In this document: piece after piece, positions 9,211-18,402 of the stretch | Layout of the letters: each line of letters begins with the position of its first letter | How positions within the stretch are numbered: position 1 is the first letter of the stretch | Assembly: GCF_000263195.1 (NCBI RefSeq) | Contig: NC_018748.1 | Location: 3,658,001-3,722,000 of the forward strand | From: Emticicia oligotrophica DSM 17448 | Lineage (GTDB): Bacteria > Bacteroidota > Bacteroidia > Cytophagales > Spirosomataceae | Direction: 5' to 3' | Length of the DNA stretch: 64,000 nucleotides | The notes under the pieces: generated by a model | The model's input: only the letters and a program-made list of their open reading frames with translations | Databases searched by the model: none | Told to the model about the DNA's origin: nothing | Program-made: the position numbers and the translations under genes

Positions 9211-9250
9211 AAAGCGTCTAAGACTATAATTCCTAGACGCTTTTTCTTTT
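9211..9250. terminator. Bidirectional terminator between convergent genes
   Basis: AAAGCGTCTA (9211-9220) pairs with TAGACGCTTT (9234-9243), with an A run on the left and a T-rich run on the right. It separates the Nudix regulator (+) from the molybdenum enzyme large subunit (-). Confidence 0.8.
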
Positions 9251-9270
9251 TGGGATATTACTTAAAACTC

Positions 9271-11445
9271 TTAAGCTAAATTCGTAATATCAAAAGGTAA
9301 TTTTCTAATTCTTTTGCCAGTTGCTGCAAAAATGGCATTACCTAATGCTGGAGCAATTGGAGGTAACCCTGGCTCACCAACTCCACCCGGATTTTCGCCA
9401 CTATCAATGATGTGAATTTCCATTTTTGGAGCTTCGTTCAATCGCATTACATTGTATTGGTGGAAATTGGTTTGGTCACAAACCCCATTTGTAAAAGTGA
9501 TTCCACCTTTAATGGCGGCTGTAATTCCCATTACGATGTTTCCTTCAGTTTGGGCTTTTACGTGGTCAGGATTGACATAATACCCACAGTCGAGTACCGA
9601 AACTACTATATCGATTTTCACGCCCGCACCTTCTTTCGAAACTGTTATACAACAAGCCGAAATACTGCCAAAAGAGGCAAAAACTGCAATTCCTTTGCCT
9701 TGTCCAGCTCCGAGTTTTTCTTTCCAATTCGCTTTTTCGGCAACAGTTTCCAACACTTTTCTGTAGCGAGCATCTTTCACTAAGTCTAAACGAGCTTGTA
9801 GTGGGTCCTTTCCTGCTAATTGTGCTAATTCATCAATGAAACATTCTTGTCCCCAACCGAAATTCGAAGCATAAACCGAACGCCACCAAACGATTGGAAT
9901 ATCAGTTTTGACGTTTGTCCATGAAATTTTTGAAACAGGAAATTCGTATTTGCTATTTTCAGTACTGATTTCACCCGATAACCATGGGTCAGACTCATCA
10001 GGAGCTAAACCGCCAAATACTTGTCCCACAATTGATTCGCCAATGGCATGGTGATGGAAACCTGTAATCTGTCCATTATTTACAAAGCCTTGCATGTGGC
10101 TTAACATACCTGGGCGATATGGCCCTTGCGTAATATCATCTTCACGAGTCCAAATCACTTTTACTGGTTTTTTTAATTCTTTTGCCAATAAACAAGTTTC
10201 ATTGAGATAATCGTGGTAAGCTTTTCTTCCAAATGAACCACCCAAAAGTGGCACATTGAATTTAATTTTTTCTTTACTAATACCCAAAGCTCTTGAAACA
10301 TCTGCCAAACCACCATCAGGGCCCTGAACGTGTGCCCAAACTTCGGCGGTTCCATCATCTTTTACATGTACAACCGCACATTCTGGTTCGATTGGAGCAT
10401 GAGCTAAAAATGGTGTTTCGTAATTTGCCTCTAGCTTTTGTTTAGCATTAGCAAATTTTGCGTTGAAATCTCCTTTTTCTTCGTATCTGATACCTTCTTT
10501 TTTTGCTGCTTCATAAGTAGCCGCGAAGTAATTATCGGTTGTCATGGTTTTGGCTAAATCACCATTATCCCAAGTAACTTTCAAGGCTTTTCTACCCTTA
10601 AGAGCCGCCCACCAGTTGGTAGCAATAACTGCTACTGCTTCGGCCGCACGGTGAGGCATTGGTCTTTTGGTTTTGATTACCTGCAAAACTCCTTTCACTT
10701 TCATGGTTTCGCTATCATCAATTGAAACTACTTTCCCATGAATGCTTGGTGAGTGTTGAATACAAGCGTAAACCATACCTGGTACCTCAATGTCAATTCC
10801 ATAAACAGCTTTTCCAGTTACACGGTCAGGCACATCGAGGCGTTTGTTGTATTTTCCAAGAATCTTGAAATCTTTCGGGTCTTTGAGTTTTGGGTTCTTT
10901 GGTACTTGTAACTTAGAAGCCTCATCTACCAATTCGCCATAAGTGAAAGATTTATCTGAGTTCTTTAAATAAATCTTGCCATCTTTGGCGTAGCAGTCTG
11001 CTACTGAAGCATTCCAGCGTTTGGCTGCAGTTTCAATGAGCATTTCTTTGGCGGCGGCACCCGCTTTACGAAGCGATGTCCACAAACCACGCACGGTGCT
11101 ACTTCCGCCCGATTGTTGGCTACCATATTTTTCTTGTCCGCCAGATTGAATCAACTTTACTTTATCCAAACTCACTTCCAATTCTTCAGCAATCAAAGAT
11201 GGAGCGGCTTGAGTTGAACCTTGACCCATATCGGGGCGTGGGTTGATTAAGGCAATGCTTCCATCAGTACTGATGATGATAAAAGGATTGATTTCAAGGT
11301 CTAAGACTGCCGATTTGGGGTCAACATGAGAAATTTTCTTAGGATTTTTCTCTTTTGCAAATGTATTGATGCCAATCATTAAACCGACTCCTGTAAGCGA
11401 AGACGATTTTAGAAATGAGCGGCGTGAGGTATTAATATGTTCCAT
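9271..11445 (-). CDS. iorB: Molybdenum hydroxylase large subunit (isoquinoline 1-oxidoreductase beta-like / aldehyde oxidase family)
   Basis: 724 residues. The N-terminus has a twin-arginine signal, TSRRSFLKSSSLTGVG, so it should be exported folded with its cofactor. Molybdopterin-binding segments of the xanthine dehydrogenase family are present: SQQSGGSSTVRG, VPLLGGSFGRKAYHDY, the WWRSVYASNFGWGQECFIDE loop and the C-terminal GVGEPGLPPIAPALGNAIFA, which carries the active-site Glu. The single-chain, Tat-exported layout is IorB-like and distinct from cytoplasmic XdhB. The [2Fe-2S] partner is encoded 24 bp upstream. Substrate is unknown; such enzymes hydroxylate N-heterocycles or aldehydes. No maturation (XdhC/MocA) or cytochrome gene is adjacent. 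Confidence 0.92.
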   Translation of the reverse strand: MEHINTSRRSFLKSSSLTGVGLMIGINTFAKEKNPKKISHVDPKSAVLDLEINPFIIISTDGSIALINPRPDMGQGSTQAAPSLIAEELEVSLDKVKLIQSGGQEKYGSQQSGGSSTVRGLWTSLRKAGAAAKEMLIETAAKRWNASVADCYAKDGKIYLKNSDKSFTYGELVDEASKLQVPKNPKLKDPKDFKILGKYNKRLDVPDRVTGKAVYGIDIEVPGMVYACIQHSPSIHGKVVSIDDSETMKVKGVLQVIKTKRPMPHRAAEAVAVIATNWWAALKGRKALKVTWDNGDLAKTMTTDNYFAATYEAAKKEGIRYEEKGDFNAKFANAKQKLEANYETPFLAHAPIEPECAVVHVKDDGTAEVWAHVQGPDGGLADVSRALGISKEKIKFNVPLLGGSFGRKAYHDYLNETCLLAKELKKPVKVIWTREDDITQGPYRPGMLSHMQGFVNNGQITGFHHHAIGESIVGQVFGGLAPDESDPWLSGEISTENSKYEFPVSKISWTNVKTDIPIVWWRSVYASNFGWGQECFIDELAQLAGKDPLQARLDLVKDARYRKVLETVAEKANWKEKLGAGQGKGIAVFASFGSISACCITVSKEGAGVKIDIVVSVLDCGYYVNPDHVKAQTEGNIVMGITAAIKGGITFTNGVCDQTNFHQYNVMRLNEAPKMEIHIIDSGENPGGVGEPGLPPIAPALGNAIFAATGKRIRKLPFDITNLA

Positions 11446-11469
11446 AGTTTTGAATTAAAGGCTTAAAGG

Positions 11470-11937
11470 TTATTTTTTCAAACTTTCAGCTGCTCGGTGA
11501 ATTCCTTTACGAATACGGTCATAAGTACCACAACGGCACAAATTTCCACTCATGTAGTTATCAATATCGGCATCAGTTGGATTTGGGTTTGACTTTAATA
11601 AAGCTACTGCCGACATAATTTGACCAGATTGACAATAGCCACATTGTGGAACTTGCTCATCAATCCATGCTTGCTGTACTGCGTGTAGTTGTGTTTCACC
11701 AATACCTTCGATAGTTGTAATCTTTGCATTCTTTGGAAGAGAAGAAACTGGAATCTGACACGAGCGTGTTGCTTCTCCGTTTACATGTACTGTACATGCA
11801 CCGCACTGAGCCATTCCGCAGCCAAACTTCGTACCTTTAAGACCTACAAAGTCACGTACAACCCAAAGTAGGGGCATATCTGGCTCTACATCTACTTTTG
11901 TTTTTTTTCCGTTTACGGTAAGATTAAATATTGCCAT
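11470..11937 (-). CDS. iorA: Molybdenum hydroxylase [2Fe-2S] subunit (IorA-like)
   Basis: 155 residues, standard for the small subunit. The plant-type ferredoxin domain holds [18 protein letters not shown] with four-cysteine cluster ligands completed by RSC, and the C-terminal [2Fe-2S]-binding domain holds [11 protein letters not shown] and [14 protein letters not shown]. It passes electrons from the Mo centre of the downstream large subunit. No signal peptide is visible, consistent with piggyback export with the Tat-tagged large subunit. Confidence 0.94.
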   Translation of the reverse strand: MAIFNLTVNGKKTKVDVEPDMPLLWVVRDFVGLKGTKFGCGMAQCGACTVHVNGEATRSCQIPVSSLPKNAKITTIEGIGETQLHAVQQAWIDEQVPQCGYCQSGQIMSAVALLKSNPNPTDADIDNYMSGNLCRCGTYDRIRKGIHRAAESLKK

Positions 11938-12150
11938 TGTTTTAATTGGTTACTGGTTGATTGGTTATTAGTATATTGGTTATTAGGGATTAGTTTTTAC
12001 TGGAAATGACAAATTTCAAATAAAATTAACTGCAGATATCGTTCCGCAGTAATCCAATAACAAATAACAATTAACTAATTTCTAAATTTATAACGTAAAA
12101 TTTCCTAAAAAGTTAGACTTTTGCAAAGAATTTTACCTTTATCTCAAGCT

Positions 12151-13173
12151 ATGTTTATTGATTTAAGAAGCGATACAGTTACAAAACCCTCGAAAGAAAT
12201 GAAAGAGGCCATGTTTATGGCCGAAGTTGGTGATGATGTCTTTGGCGATGACCCGACAGTGCTTGCTTTAGAAGCGAAAGCTGCTCAAATGTTTGGTATG
12301 GAAGCTGCCTTATTTTGTCCGTCAGGAACAATGACCAATCAGTTAGCTATCAGAGCACATACTTGGCCTGGAAGTGAAGTAATTTGTGATAAATATTCTC
12401 ACATTTATTTATACGAAGGTGGGGGAGTTGCTTTAAATTCTTTTTCTTCACTGAAACTTTTAGATGGTGACCGTGGACGCCTTAATGCCCAACAAGTGCG
12501 TGATGCAATCAATAATCCAGATGATATTCATCAGCCAACTACCAGTTTGGTTTCTTTGGAAAATACCATGAATAAAGGTGGTGGTTGCTATTACAATTTG
12601 GCTGATATTGAGCAAATTAAAGCTGTTTGTGATGAAAAAAGCTTGCCTTTACATCTTGATGGAGCAAGATTATTTAACGCTTTGGTAGAAACCAATGAAA
12701 GTACACAAACTTATGGGAAGCTATTCGATTCTATTTCTATTTGTTTGTCGAAAGGATTGGGTTGTCCTGTTGGGTCTTTACTTTTAGGAAAAAAAGATTT
12801 CATTAAAAAGGCTCGTCGTTCACGTAAGGTAATGGGCGGTGGTTGGCGACAAGCGGGCTTCTTGGCTGCCGCGGGAATTTATGCATTAGAAAATAATATT
12901 AATCGTTTGCTTGAAGACCATGCCCGAGCAAAGCAAATCGGTAAGATTTTAGAAGGTCTTCCATTTGTAAAAAGTATTTATCCGATTGATACAAATATTG
13001 TTATTTTTGAATTGCCAGAAACAATTCTTGCCAGCGATTTTGTGGCTCGAATGAAAGAACAAAATATTGGGTGTGTGGTATTTGGGAAACACTTGGTTCG
13101 ATTCGTGACTCACCTTGATTTCACTGATGAACATCTATCGGCGTTTGAAAAAAATATCAGAAAAGTCAATTAA
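12151..13173 (+). CDS. ltaE: Low-specificity L-threonine aldolase (PLP-dependent)
   Basis: 340 residues from ATG 12151. MFIDLRSDTVTKPSKEMKEA is the usual N-terminus of threonine aldolases; GDDVFGDDPTVLALE, FCPSGTMTNQLAIRAH, LHLDGARLFNAL and the PLP-lysine segment CLSKGLGCPVGSLLLG follow in order. It cleaves L-threonine or allo-threonine to glycine and acetaldehyde, a second route from threonine to glycine besides tdh-kbl 10 kb away. The open frame extends upstream to a TTG at 12121, but that TTG sits in a near-match to the promoter box (GACTTTTG), so 12151 is preferred. Confidence 0.93.
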   Translation: MFIDLRSDTVTKPSKEMKEAMFMAEVGDDVFGDDPTVLALEAKAAQMFGMEAALFCPSGTMTNQLAIRAHTWPGSEVICDKYSHIYLYEGGGVALNSFSSLKLLDGDRGRLNAQQVRDAINNPDDIHQPTTSLVSLENTMNKGGGCYYNLADIEQIKAVCDEKSLPLHLDGARLFNALVETNESTQTYGKLFDSISICLSKGLGCPVGSLLLGKKDFIKKARRSRKVMGGGWRQAGFLAAAGIYALENNINRLLEDHARAKQIGKILEGLPFVKSIYPIDTNIVIFELPETILASDFVARMKEQNIGCVVFGKHLVRFVTHLDFTDEHLSAFEKNIRKVN

Positions 13174-13185
13174 GTTCGTTATGAT

Positions 13186-13253
13186 TGTAGAACAGGTTTT
13201 TAACCTGTTTTTGGTATTGATTAAATAATAACAGGTTAGAAACCTGTTCTACA
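13186..13253. repeat. REP-like inverted repeat with 24-bp arms
   Basis: Arms at 13186-13209 and 13230-13253 are complementary with one mismatch. Each arm starts TGTAGAACAGGTT and is itself nearly palindromic (AACAGGTT / AACCTGTT), so the element can fold as a long hairpin or a cloverleaf. It fills the gap between two same-strand genes and has no T run after it, so it is more likely a dispersed palindrome than a simple terminator. Confidence 0.8.
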
Positions 13254-13264
13254 AACCCATAATT

Positions 13265-14044
13265 GTGAAAAAAAGCTTCGGAATACTCTTTTTTATTTTT
13301 ATTACTATTCAATCTTTCGCACAAGAAGAAAGAAGAGAAATTTTAAAAGTAAATCTTTCGGCTGCTGCCATGCAAACTGCCACGATTCAATATGAAAAAG
13401 TATTTGGACGGCATTTTTCCTTGGCTATAGGTGGTGGATTTCGCCCTAAAAAACTCTTTCCTTATGCCAAAGATTTAGAGAAATACGTAGATTTTGCTGA
13501 TAATAAGATTGATTATATAAGTTTTGCGAATGTAAGGAAAACTGAGTCAAAAATAGGAATGTACCATCTAACTCCCGAAATGAGATTCTATTTTGGAAAT
13601 AAAGGAGCTCCTATCGGAACTTATCTTTCAGTATTTGGGAAATATAATCATTTTTACGGTGATGTGCCAGTTTTCATTGATACTGAATATCGCGGAGTTC
13701 CTGTCAGATTAGAATTGCCTGTTGATACAAAATTACAAACTACTTCACTTGGGTTGATGATTGGACGTCAGTTTCGTATTGGAGAACGGTTTACTTTTGA
13801 TTGGTATGTCATTGGTGGGCATTTCGGTAGAGTAAAAGTTCATGGAGAATCAAACCAAAATCTTGAAGGCTTTGATGATGATTTTCGTAAAAATTTAAGA
13901 AATAAAATTATTGAAACCTTTAAAATTAATGAAGATTATTTAGGCTTAGTGGTTGATAATCAGGGTGTAAGAATAGATAATGTTCGACAATTGAATTATC
14001 TGAATTTACGTGGATTTGGGTTTAATCTGGGTTATAGATTTTGA
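13265..14044 (+). CDS. Predicted outer-membrane beta-barrel protein (DUF3575-like)
   Basis: 259 residues with a clear signal peptide (MKKSFGILFFIFITIQSFAQ). The mature part alternates hydrophobic and polar residues in short strands, such as FSLAIGGGFRPKK, YHLTPEMRFYFGN, TYLSVFGKYNHFYGD and TTSLGLMIGRQFRIGERFTF, and ends in a C-terminal strand with phenylalanine near the end (GFGFNLGYRF), as in outer-membrane barrels. Function is unknown. The start is a GTG at 13265. A palindromic repeat separates it from threonine aldolase, so it is probably its own unit; a terminator follows. Confidence 0.75.
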   Translation: MKKSFGILFFIFITIQSFAQEERREILKVNLSAAAMQTATIQYEKVFGRHFSLAIGGGFRPKKLFPYAKDLEKYVDFADNKIDYISFANVRKTESKIGMYHLTPEMRFYFGNKGAPIGTYLSVFGKYNHFYGDVPVFIDTEYRGVPVRLELPVDTKLQTTSLGLMIGRQFRIGERFTFDWYVIGGHFGRVKVHGESNQNLEGFDDDFRKNLRNKIIETFKINEDYLGLVVDNQGVRIDNVRQLNYLNLRGFGFNLGYRF

Positions 14045-14050
14045 TATTTT

Positions 14051-14098
14051 GTAGAGACGTCTCATGCAATTTCATTAGAGAGACGTCTCTACTTTTTT
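14051..14098. terminator. Inverted repeat (GTAGAGACGT family) acting as terminator between convergent genes
   Basis: GTAGAGACGTCTC (14051-14063) pairs perfectly with GAGACGTCTCTAC (14080-14092) and is followed by a T run. The arms share GTAGAGACGT with the palindrome at 4480-4507. Confidence 0.75.
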
Positions 14099-14099
14099 A

Positions 14100-16088
14100 T
14101 TATAATATTCTAATTCCTCCTTGCAATCCTACCCAAGAAGTAAGTGTAGCTTTCTGACCCAAATAATTACCTTGTTTTTCTGAAAGCTTCCAGTTATTCA
14201 ATTTTCCCAAATCAATGCCTGATTCATCACTTGCTAAGAAATTAAAGCTTGGTGAAATAAAGAAAGCCAGATGTCGTAAAGCTTTGACTTCTAAACCTAA
14301 AGCTAATTTAGTATGTTGATTCAATTTCCAACGATTATTGTTAGTTTGAATATGAGAAGAAACCAAATCAAGATTCAGACCAAAAGTTCGATTTAATTTC
14401 AAAGCAGTTCCTAGGCCGTATCCGAGTGAAAAATTCGGTTTAGCTTCAAAACCAAAATTATAACCTGCTGTTAGAATATTATAGAATTGGTGAACCCCTG
14501 TCTTAAAGCTCATATTAAACCAGTTAACTTCATTTGTTCCAATTTCAAGTCTTTGATAACCACCTTTTCCTGCAAAACTCAATAAACCTATTGGTAAGTT
14601 GTTTTTACTTTCTGAAGCAAAGTTAAATAGACCAATTTGTGAACCATTTTTTACCTTTTTTGCAAAATTCAAGAGCGAGATTTGTAAGCCAGTCAGAGTG
14701 CCCCCAACTACATTTATCGTGCCTGATACTTGTAATCCTTTATAGTTCTTACCAACTAAATTGCCAAAACTTGCTACTTGAATACCATTTCCGTTGCCTA
14801 TTACTGCATTTCCGAATCCCGCTGCTTGAATACTTGCATGCATGTCTTGTAAAACTAAGTTCCCAAATCCTGAAGCTTGGATACCCGAAAAGTTCTTAAG
14901 TGTAGCGTTGGCGAATCCTGCAACTTGAATACCACCTGTATTACCACCATTTAAGTTGCTAAATCCAGAACCTTGAATGCCATAAAAGTTTCTGCCATTC
15001 ACACTCGTAAAACCCGCAACCTGAATACCCTTCACATCTTGACCAACCAAATTGGCAAACCCTGAGGCTTGAATTCCATTTACTTTTCCTCGAACAACAT
15101 TAAGGAATCCACCAACTTCTAATGAACGAACGCCCAAAGAATAACCAGCAATGATATTTAATGAAATATTATTTATCACATTTCCACTTAAATAATGATT
15201 GGTTCCAATAAATGGCAAAAATGAAATTTGAATTGGGCGATAAATGGTGTCACGAATATTATCAAGATGAATATTTTGTTTTTGCGTTATAAACCAATCA
15301 GTTAAGCGTCTTTGGGTAATGAGTAATTTCTCTCGGGTACTTGCCCAATATTCTTCATAATTAAACTTCGGAATTTCGATGATAATTGAATCTTTTTCTT
15401 CTCTTGGCTCAATTTTGGTAATAATTGGTTGGATAGGTGGCAAGCTATCTAGTTTCTTATTGGGTAAGGAATCAATTTTAAAAGAAACCAAACGAGCAAT
15501 TGTATCAATTTTTGGAAGTTTGGGTGTTGGTAATAGGTTGATATTGAGTAGTTTGTCTTGCTTTGCTTTAATTAAAATACGCTCATCTTGATAGTTTTGC
15601 TTTCTGACGAGCAAGTTGATATTATTTAGTTCTTTGGGAATTTTTAGACGGTAATAGCCATATTGATTAGATACGGCAGAAGCGAGGGTAACTGGTTCAT
15701 AAATACTCGCTCTTTCAATTTTCAAGCCCGTTTCCCCGTCTGAAACGTAGCCCATTACGAAAAAATCTTTTTGAGGTTCTTCTGTATTTTTCTTCAAAAT
15801 AATATAATTACCTCTATTCTTAAACGAAATCGTATTACCTAAAATATTCGATAAAACCTCTCTAACTGGTTGATTTTGAGTGTTTAAACTTACTTTCTTT
15901 TCCACCGAAATTTCTTCGGGATTATAAGAAAAACTAAAGTTTCCAGCTTTTGAAATAATGTTAAGTGCATTATCAATACGTTCATTGGAAATTTTAATCG
16001 AAATAATTCGCTCAAGCGGAGGGCGGCTTTGAGAAATTACTTTAGTAATACAGATGAGGAGTAATAAAAATGTTAATAGCTTTTTCAT
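14100..16088 (-). CDS. STN and carboxypeptidase-regulatory-like domain protein with GIQxxGF repeats
   Basis: 662 residues: signal peptide (ends near VISQS), an STN secretin/TonB short domain at about 27-100 (NERIDNALNIISKAGNFSFS, then VREVLSNILGNTISF), a carboxypeptidase-regulatory-like beta sandwich at about 110-190, a proline/charged linker, then a long repeat region (about 320-480) of roughly 20-residue units with the core GIQxxGFxN, and a C-terminal region that looks like outer-membrane strands. It lies last in the sigma/SnoaL/FecR gene set, where a TonB-dependent receptor is usual. The STN domain would let it signal to FecR from the outer membrane; this is inference. Function is otherwise unknown. 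Confidence 0.8.
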   Translation of the reverse strand: MKKLLTFLLLLICITKVISQSRPPLERIISIKISNERIDNALNIISKAGNFSFSYNPEEISVEKKVSLNTQNQPVREVLSNILGNTISFKNRGNYIILKKNTEEPQKDFFVMGYVSDGETGLKIERASIYEPVTLASAVSNQYGYYRLKIPKELNNINLLVRKQNYQDERILIKAKQDKLLNINLLPTPKLPKIDTIARLVSFKIDSLPNKKLDSLPPIQPIITKIEPREEKDSIIIEIPKFNYEEYWASTREKLLITQRRLTDWFITQKQNIHLDNIRDTIYRPIQISFLPFIGTNHYLSGNVINNISLNIIAGYSLGVRSLEVGGFLNVVRGKVNGIQASGFANLVGQDVKGIQVAGFTSVNGRNFYGIQGSGFSNLNGGNTGGIQVAGFANATLKNFSGIQASGFGNLVLQDMHASIQAAGFGNAVIGNGNGIQVASFGNLVGKNYKGLQVSGTINVVGGTLTGLQISLLNFAKKVKNGSQIGLFNFASESKNNLPIGLLSFAGKGGYQRLEIGTNEVNWFNMSFKTGVHQFYNILTAGYNFGFEAKPNFSLGYGLGTALKLNRTFGLNLDLVSSHIQTNNNRWKLNQHTKLALGLEVKALRHLAFFISPSFNFLASDESGIDLGKLNNWKLSEKQGNYLGQKATLTSWVGLQGGIRIL

Positions 16089-16205
16089 ATTAAAATACTG
16101 AATTCTGTTTTGAGGCTATGACATTTTATTTTTGATTTTCCCCTATGCAAGTTGGCAGTTTTTATAATCTTTTTGTATAAAATTGGTAATACGTTTGACG
16201 TATGT

Positions 16206-17237
16206 TTACTGAGCATTGCTTAATGTTCCACATCCTGTCCCATCAATAATATATTTTTCTCCTTCGATTATAACTTTAAGATTAAGCGTTTCTGCAATTA
16301 CATTGAGGGCATTTGGTAAGCTTTCGTTATTGAAAGTAGTAGTTAAGCGACAGCTCTTAATGGCATTGTTTTTCAGTACAATTTTCTTGTGATAGTTTTC
16401 ACTTAAAACAGTTAGCACATGTTCAAGACTTGAATTTTCAAAAATGAATGTTTTTGTATGGTAAGCAAAAATATTTTTATCAGTTAAAATTGCTTTTTTG
16501 ATGGTGTCTTTGGCAGCCTCAAATTCAGCCTCCTCGCCTTTTACTAAAAGTGTTTTTTGTTTTTTGTGCTTAAATTCAACTTTGCCCGATTCTACACTTA
16601 CTTTTACGTTGGTGGTGTAAGCTTTTACATTAAAAGAAGTGCCAAGAACCTTTACATCAGTGCCGTTGGCGTGGATGATAAAAGGCTTTTGCTCATTGCG
16701 TTTGACATTAAAAAAAGCCTCACCCGAAAGATTAATTTCACGGGTATCACCCTCAAAATCTGTTGGATAGCTTAATTGAGTATTTGAATTAAGAAAGACA
16801 ACTGAGCCATCAGGAAGCTTTTGTTCTAGGGTTTGATTTTGAGTTTTGAGCGTAATGATGTCAGGTTCTTTTTTACGCATGAATAATATCGCAAGGCTGG
16901 CAGCTAAAAGTAAAGTGATACTTGCTGCGATGCGAACAGGCGTAAAAAAAAGGAGTTTACTTTGCTTAGCTTTAATATTTTTTTGGTTAGGATTTGGCTC
17001 CATTTTAGCCTTCACCTTTTTCCACGCGGCATCAACATTAACAACTACCTGCTCGTCTGAATTTTCGGCTTTACTATTGGCAATTTGTGCCAAGATAAAC
17101 TGGTAATCGTTTAGTTCTTTTTGGTTTTTTGGGTCTTTCCTTAACCAATCCTCAACTAATGCCGATTCTTGGGCATCAGTTTCCTGAGCCAAGTATTTGC
17201 CTAAAAGGTTTTCGGATATTGGTTGGTTAGGGGTCAT
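16206..17237 (-). CDS. FecR family anti-sigma factor / sigma regulator
   Basis: 343 residues: an N-terminal cytoplasmic part (MTPNQPISENLLGKYLAQET), one membrane segment near 110-125 (VRIAASITLLLAASLAILFM), the periplasmic FecR domain (QTLEQKLPDGSVVFLNSNTQ, GEAFFNVKRNEQKPFIIHA, GTSFNVKAY) and a C-terminal STN-like domain (SLEHVLTVLSENYHKKIVLK). Such proteins hold an ECF sigma factor and release it when an outer-membrane transducer signals. The sigma factor is two genes upstream and the STN protein is the next gene downstream (117 bp). Confidence 0.93.
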   Translation of the reverse strand: MTPNQPISENLLGKYLAQETDAQESALVEDWLRKDPKNQKELNDYQFILAQIANSKAENSDEQVVVNVDAAWKKVKAKMEPNPNQKNIKAKQSKLLFFTPVRIAASITLLLAASLAILFMRKKEPDIITLKTQNQTLEQKLPDGSVVFLNSNTQLSYPTDFEGDTREINLSGEAFFNVKRNEQKPFIIHANGTDVKVLGTSFNVKAYTTNVKVSVESGKVEFKHKKQKTLLVKGEEAEFEAAKDTIKKAILTDKNIFAYHTKTFIFENSSLEHVLTVLSENYHKKIVLKNNAIKSCRLTTTFNNESLPNALNVIAETLNLKVIIEGEKYIIDGTGCGTLSNAQ

Positions 17238-17240
17238 TTT

Positions 17241-17603
17241 TTATTCAGAATAATATACATTTATTTGATTAACCATCAAATTTTTATCGAATGTCATCAC
17301 TTCAGCCGCCTTTTTATTAGTCGCTGTATTCAAATAATAAATCGTGATGCCATCAATTCCAATCAAAAGTTCGATTAACTCAAATTTTAAATTCGGGATT
17401 CGCTCTAAGCCAATCGTCCAATATTTTCTAACTTCCTCTTTTCCTACAACAATACCATTGCTTTGCGGGTAAAGTTTGGCCGCCATTGGCGTTGTTATAG
17501 AGAAGTCATCGGTATAATGGCTCAAAATTCTATCAAGGTCATGCGAATTCCAAGCGTCTATCCATTCTTCTGCAAAAGATTTGGCAAAGTCCAATGTTAT
17601 CAT
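17241..17603 (-). CDS. SnoaL-like / NTF2-fold protein
   Basis: 120 residues. FAEEWIDAWNSHDLDRILSH at the N-terminus and the cone-shaped alpha+beta pattern that follows are typical of SnoaL-like polyketide-cyclase-fold proteins. Catalytic activity cannot be assigned; many members are small-molecule binding or unknown. It is inserted between the sigma gene (no spacing: its ATG directly follows the sigma stop) and fecR (3 bp), so it is certainly co-transcribed, an unusual passenger in a sigma/FecR operon. Confidence 0.8.
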   Translation of the reverse strand: MITLDFAKSFAEEWIDAWNSHDLDRILSHYTDDFSITTPMAAKLYPQSNGIVVGKEEVRKYWTIGLERIPNLKFELIELLIGIDGITIYYLNTATNKKAAEVMTFDKNLMVNQINVYYSE

Positions 17604-18170
17604 CTAATTCAAGAAAAATATGAGTAATGGTAAATATTCTGCTAGTTCGAGTCGTAAAATTTTTAATGCTTTCCCTATTTGGTTTTCAACCGTTTTTGGT
17701 GAAAGATTGAGTTGTTCGGCTATTTCGTGATATTTAAGTTCTTCGAACCTGCTCATTCTGAAAATCAATTGACATTGCTCTGGTAATTTCTTAATTGCCT
17801 CTTCAATTTTAAATTCAAGTTCATTTTTTATAACTGTTTGACTCACCGATTCATACGAAGCCTCATAATAATTGACAGCGTATTGTTGGTGGTCTTCTCG
17901 AACTTTCAAGTGTTTGATTCTATTCAAACAATGATTATGTACCGCCCGATATAGATACGATTTAAAGGAAATAGAGATTTCTAAATCTTCTCGTTTCTCC
18001 CAAATGCTCAAAAAAAGATTTTGTACAATTTCTTCGGCTTCTTCAATTTCTTTGAGCATCGAGTTGGCATACGTGCATAGGGTCTGATAATATTTCCGAA
18101 ATACATGTTCGAAAACATTTTCATCTCCTTCTTTGATTGCACTGATTATTTCTTGCTCCGATAAAGTCAC
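17604..18170 (-). CDS. ECF RNA polymerase sigma factor (sigma-70 family)
   Basis: 188 residues, standard for FecI-type ECF factors. Region 2 covers about residues 20-90 (FEHVFRKYYQTLCTYANSML, EEIVQNLFLSIWEKRE) and region 4 about 125-175 (AIKKLPEQCQLIFRMSRFEE, YHEIAEQLNLSPKTVENQIG), the latter an HTH that reads the -35. It directs transcription of a small regulon, held in check by the downstream FecR. First gene of the four-gene minus-strand operon. Confidence 0.95.
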   Translation of the reverse strand: MTLSEQEIISAIKEGDENVFEHVFRKYYQTLCTYANSMLKEIEEAEEIVQNLFLSIWEKREDLEISISFKSYLYRAVHNHCLNRIKHLKVREDHQQYAVNYYEASYESVSQTVIKNELEFKIEEAIKKLPEQCQLIFRMSRFEELKYHEIAEQLNLSPKTVENQIGKALKILRLELAEYLPLLIFFLN

Positions 18171-18402
18171 CGATTTTATTCAATATTTTGTGCAAACATA
18201 AAGTTTTGTGTCCAATTATCTAAAACCACAATGGATAAATGGTGAAAATACGATTTAAGCCATCTAAATAAATGACAACCCAGAAAATTATTTCCCCTAT
18301 GGGGAAGTTTAAATTATTTAAAAAAAATAGTGATGGGGTAGGGGGGAAGGCTTTTTCGGTTGTCTTTTGTTCATAATTAAACAATTAAAAAGCTATTATA
18401 AA

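Noticed and set aside
12121-12150. TTG start of threonine aldolase
   Set aside because: It overlaps a promoter-like GACTTTTG and adds ten residues before the conserved N-terminus.
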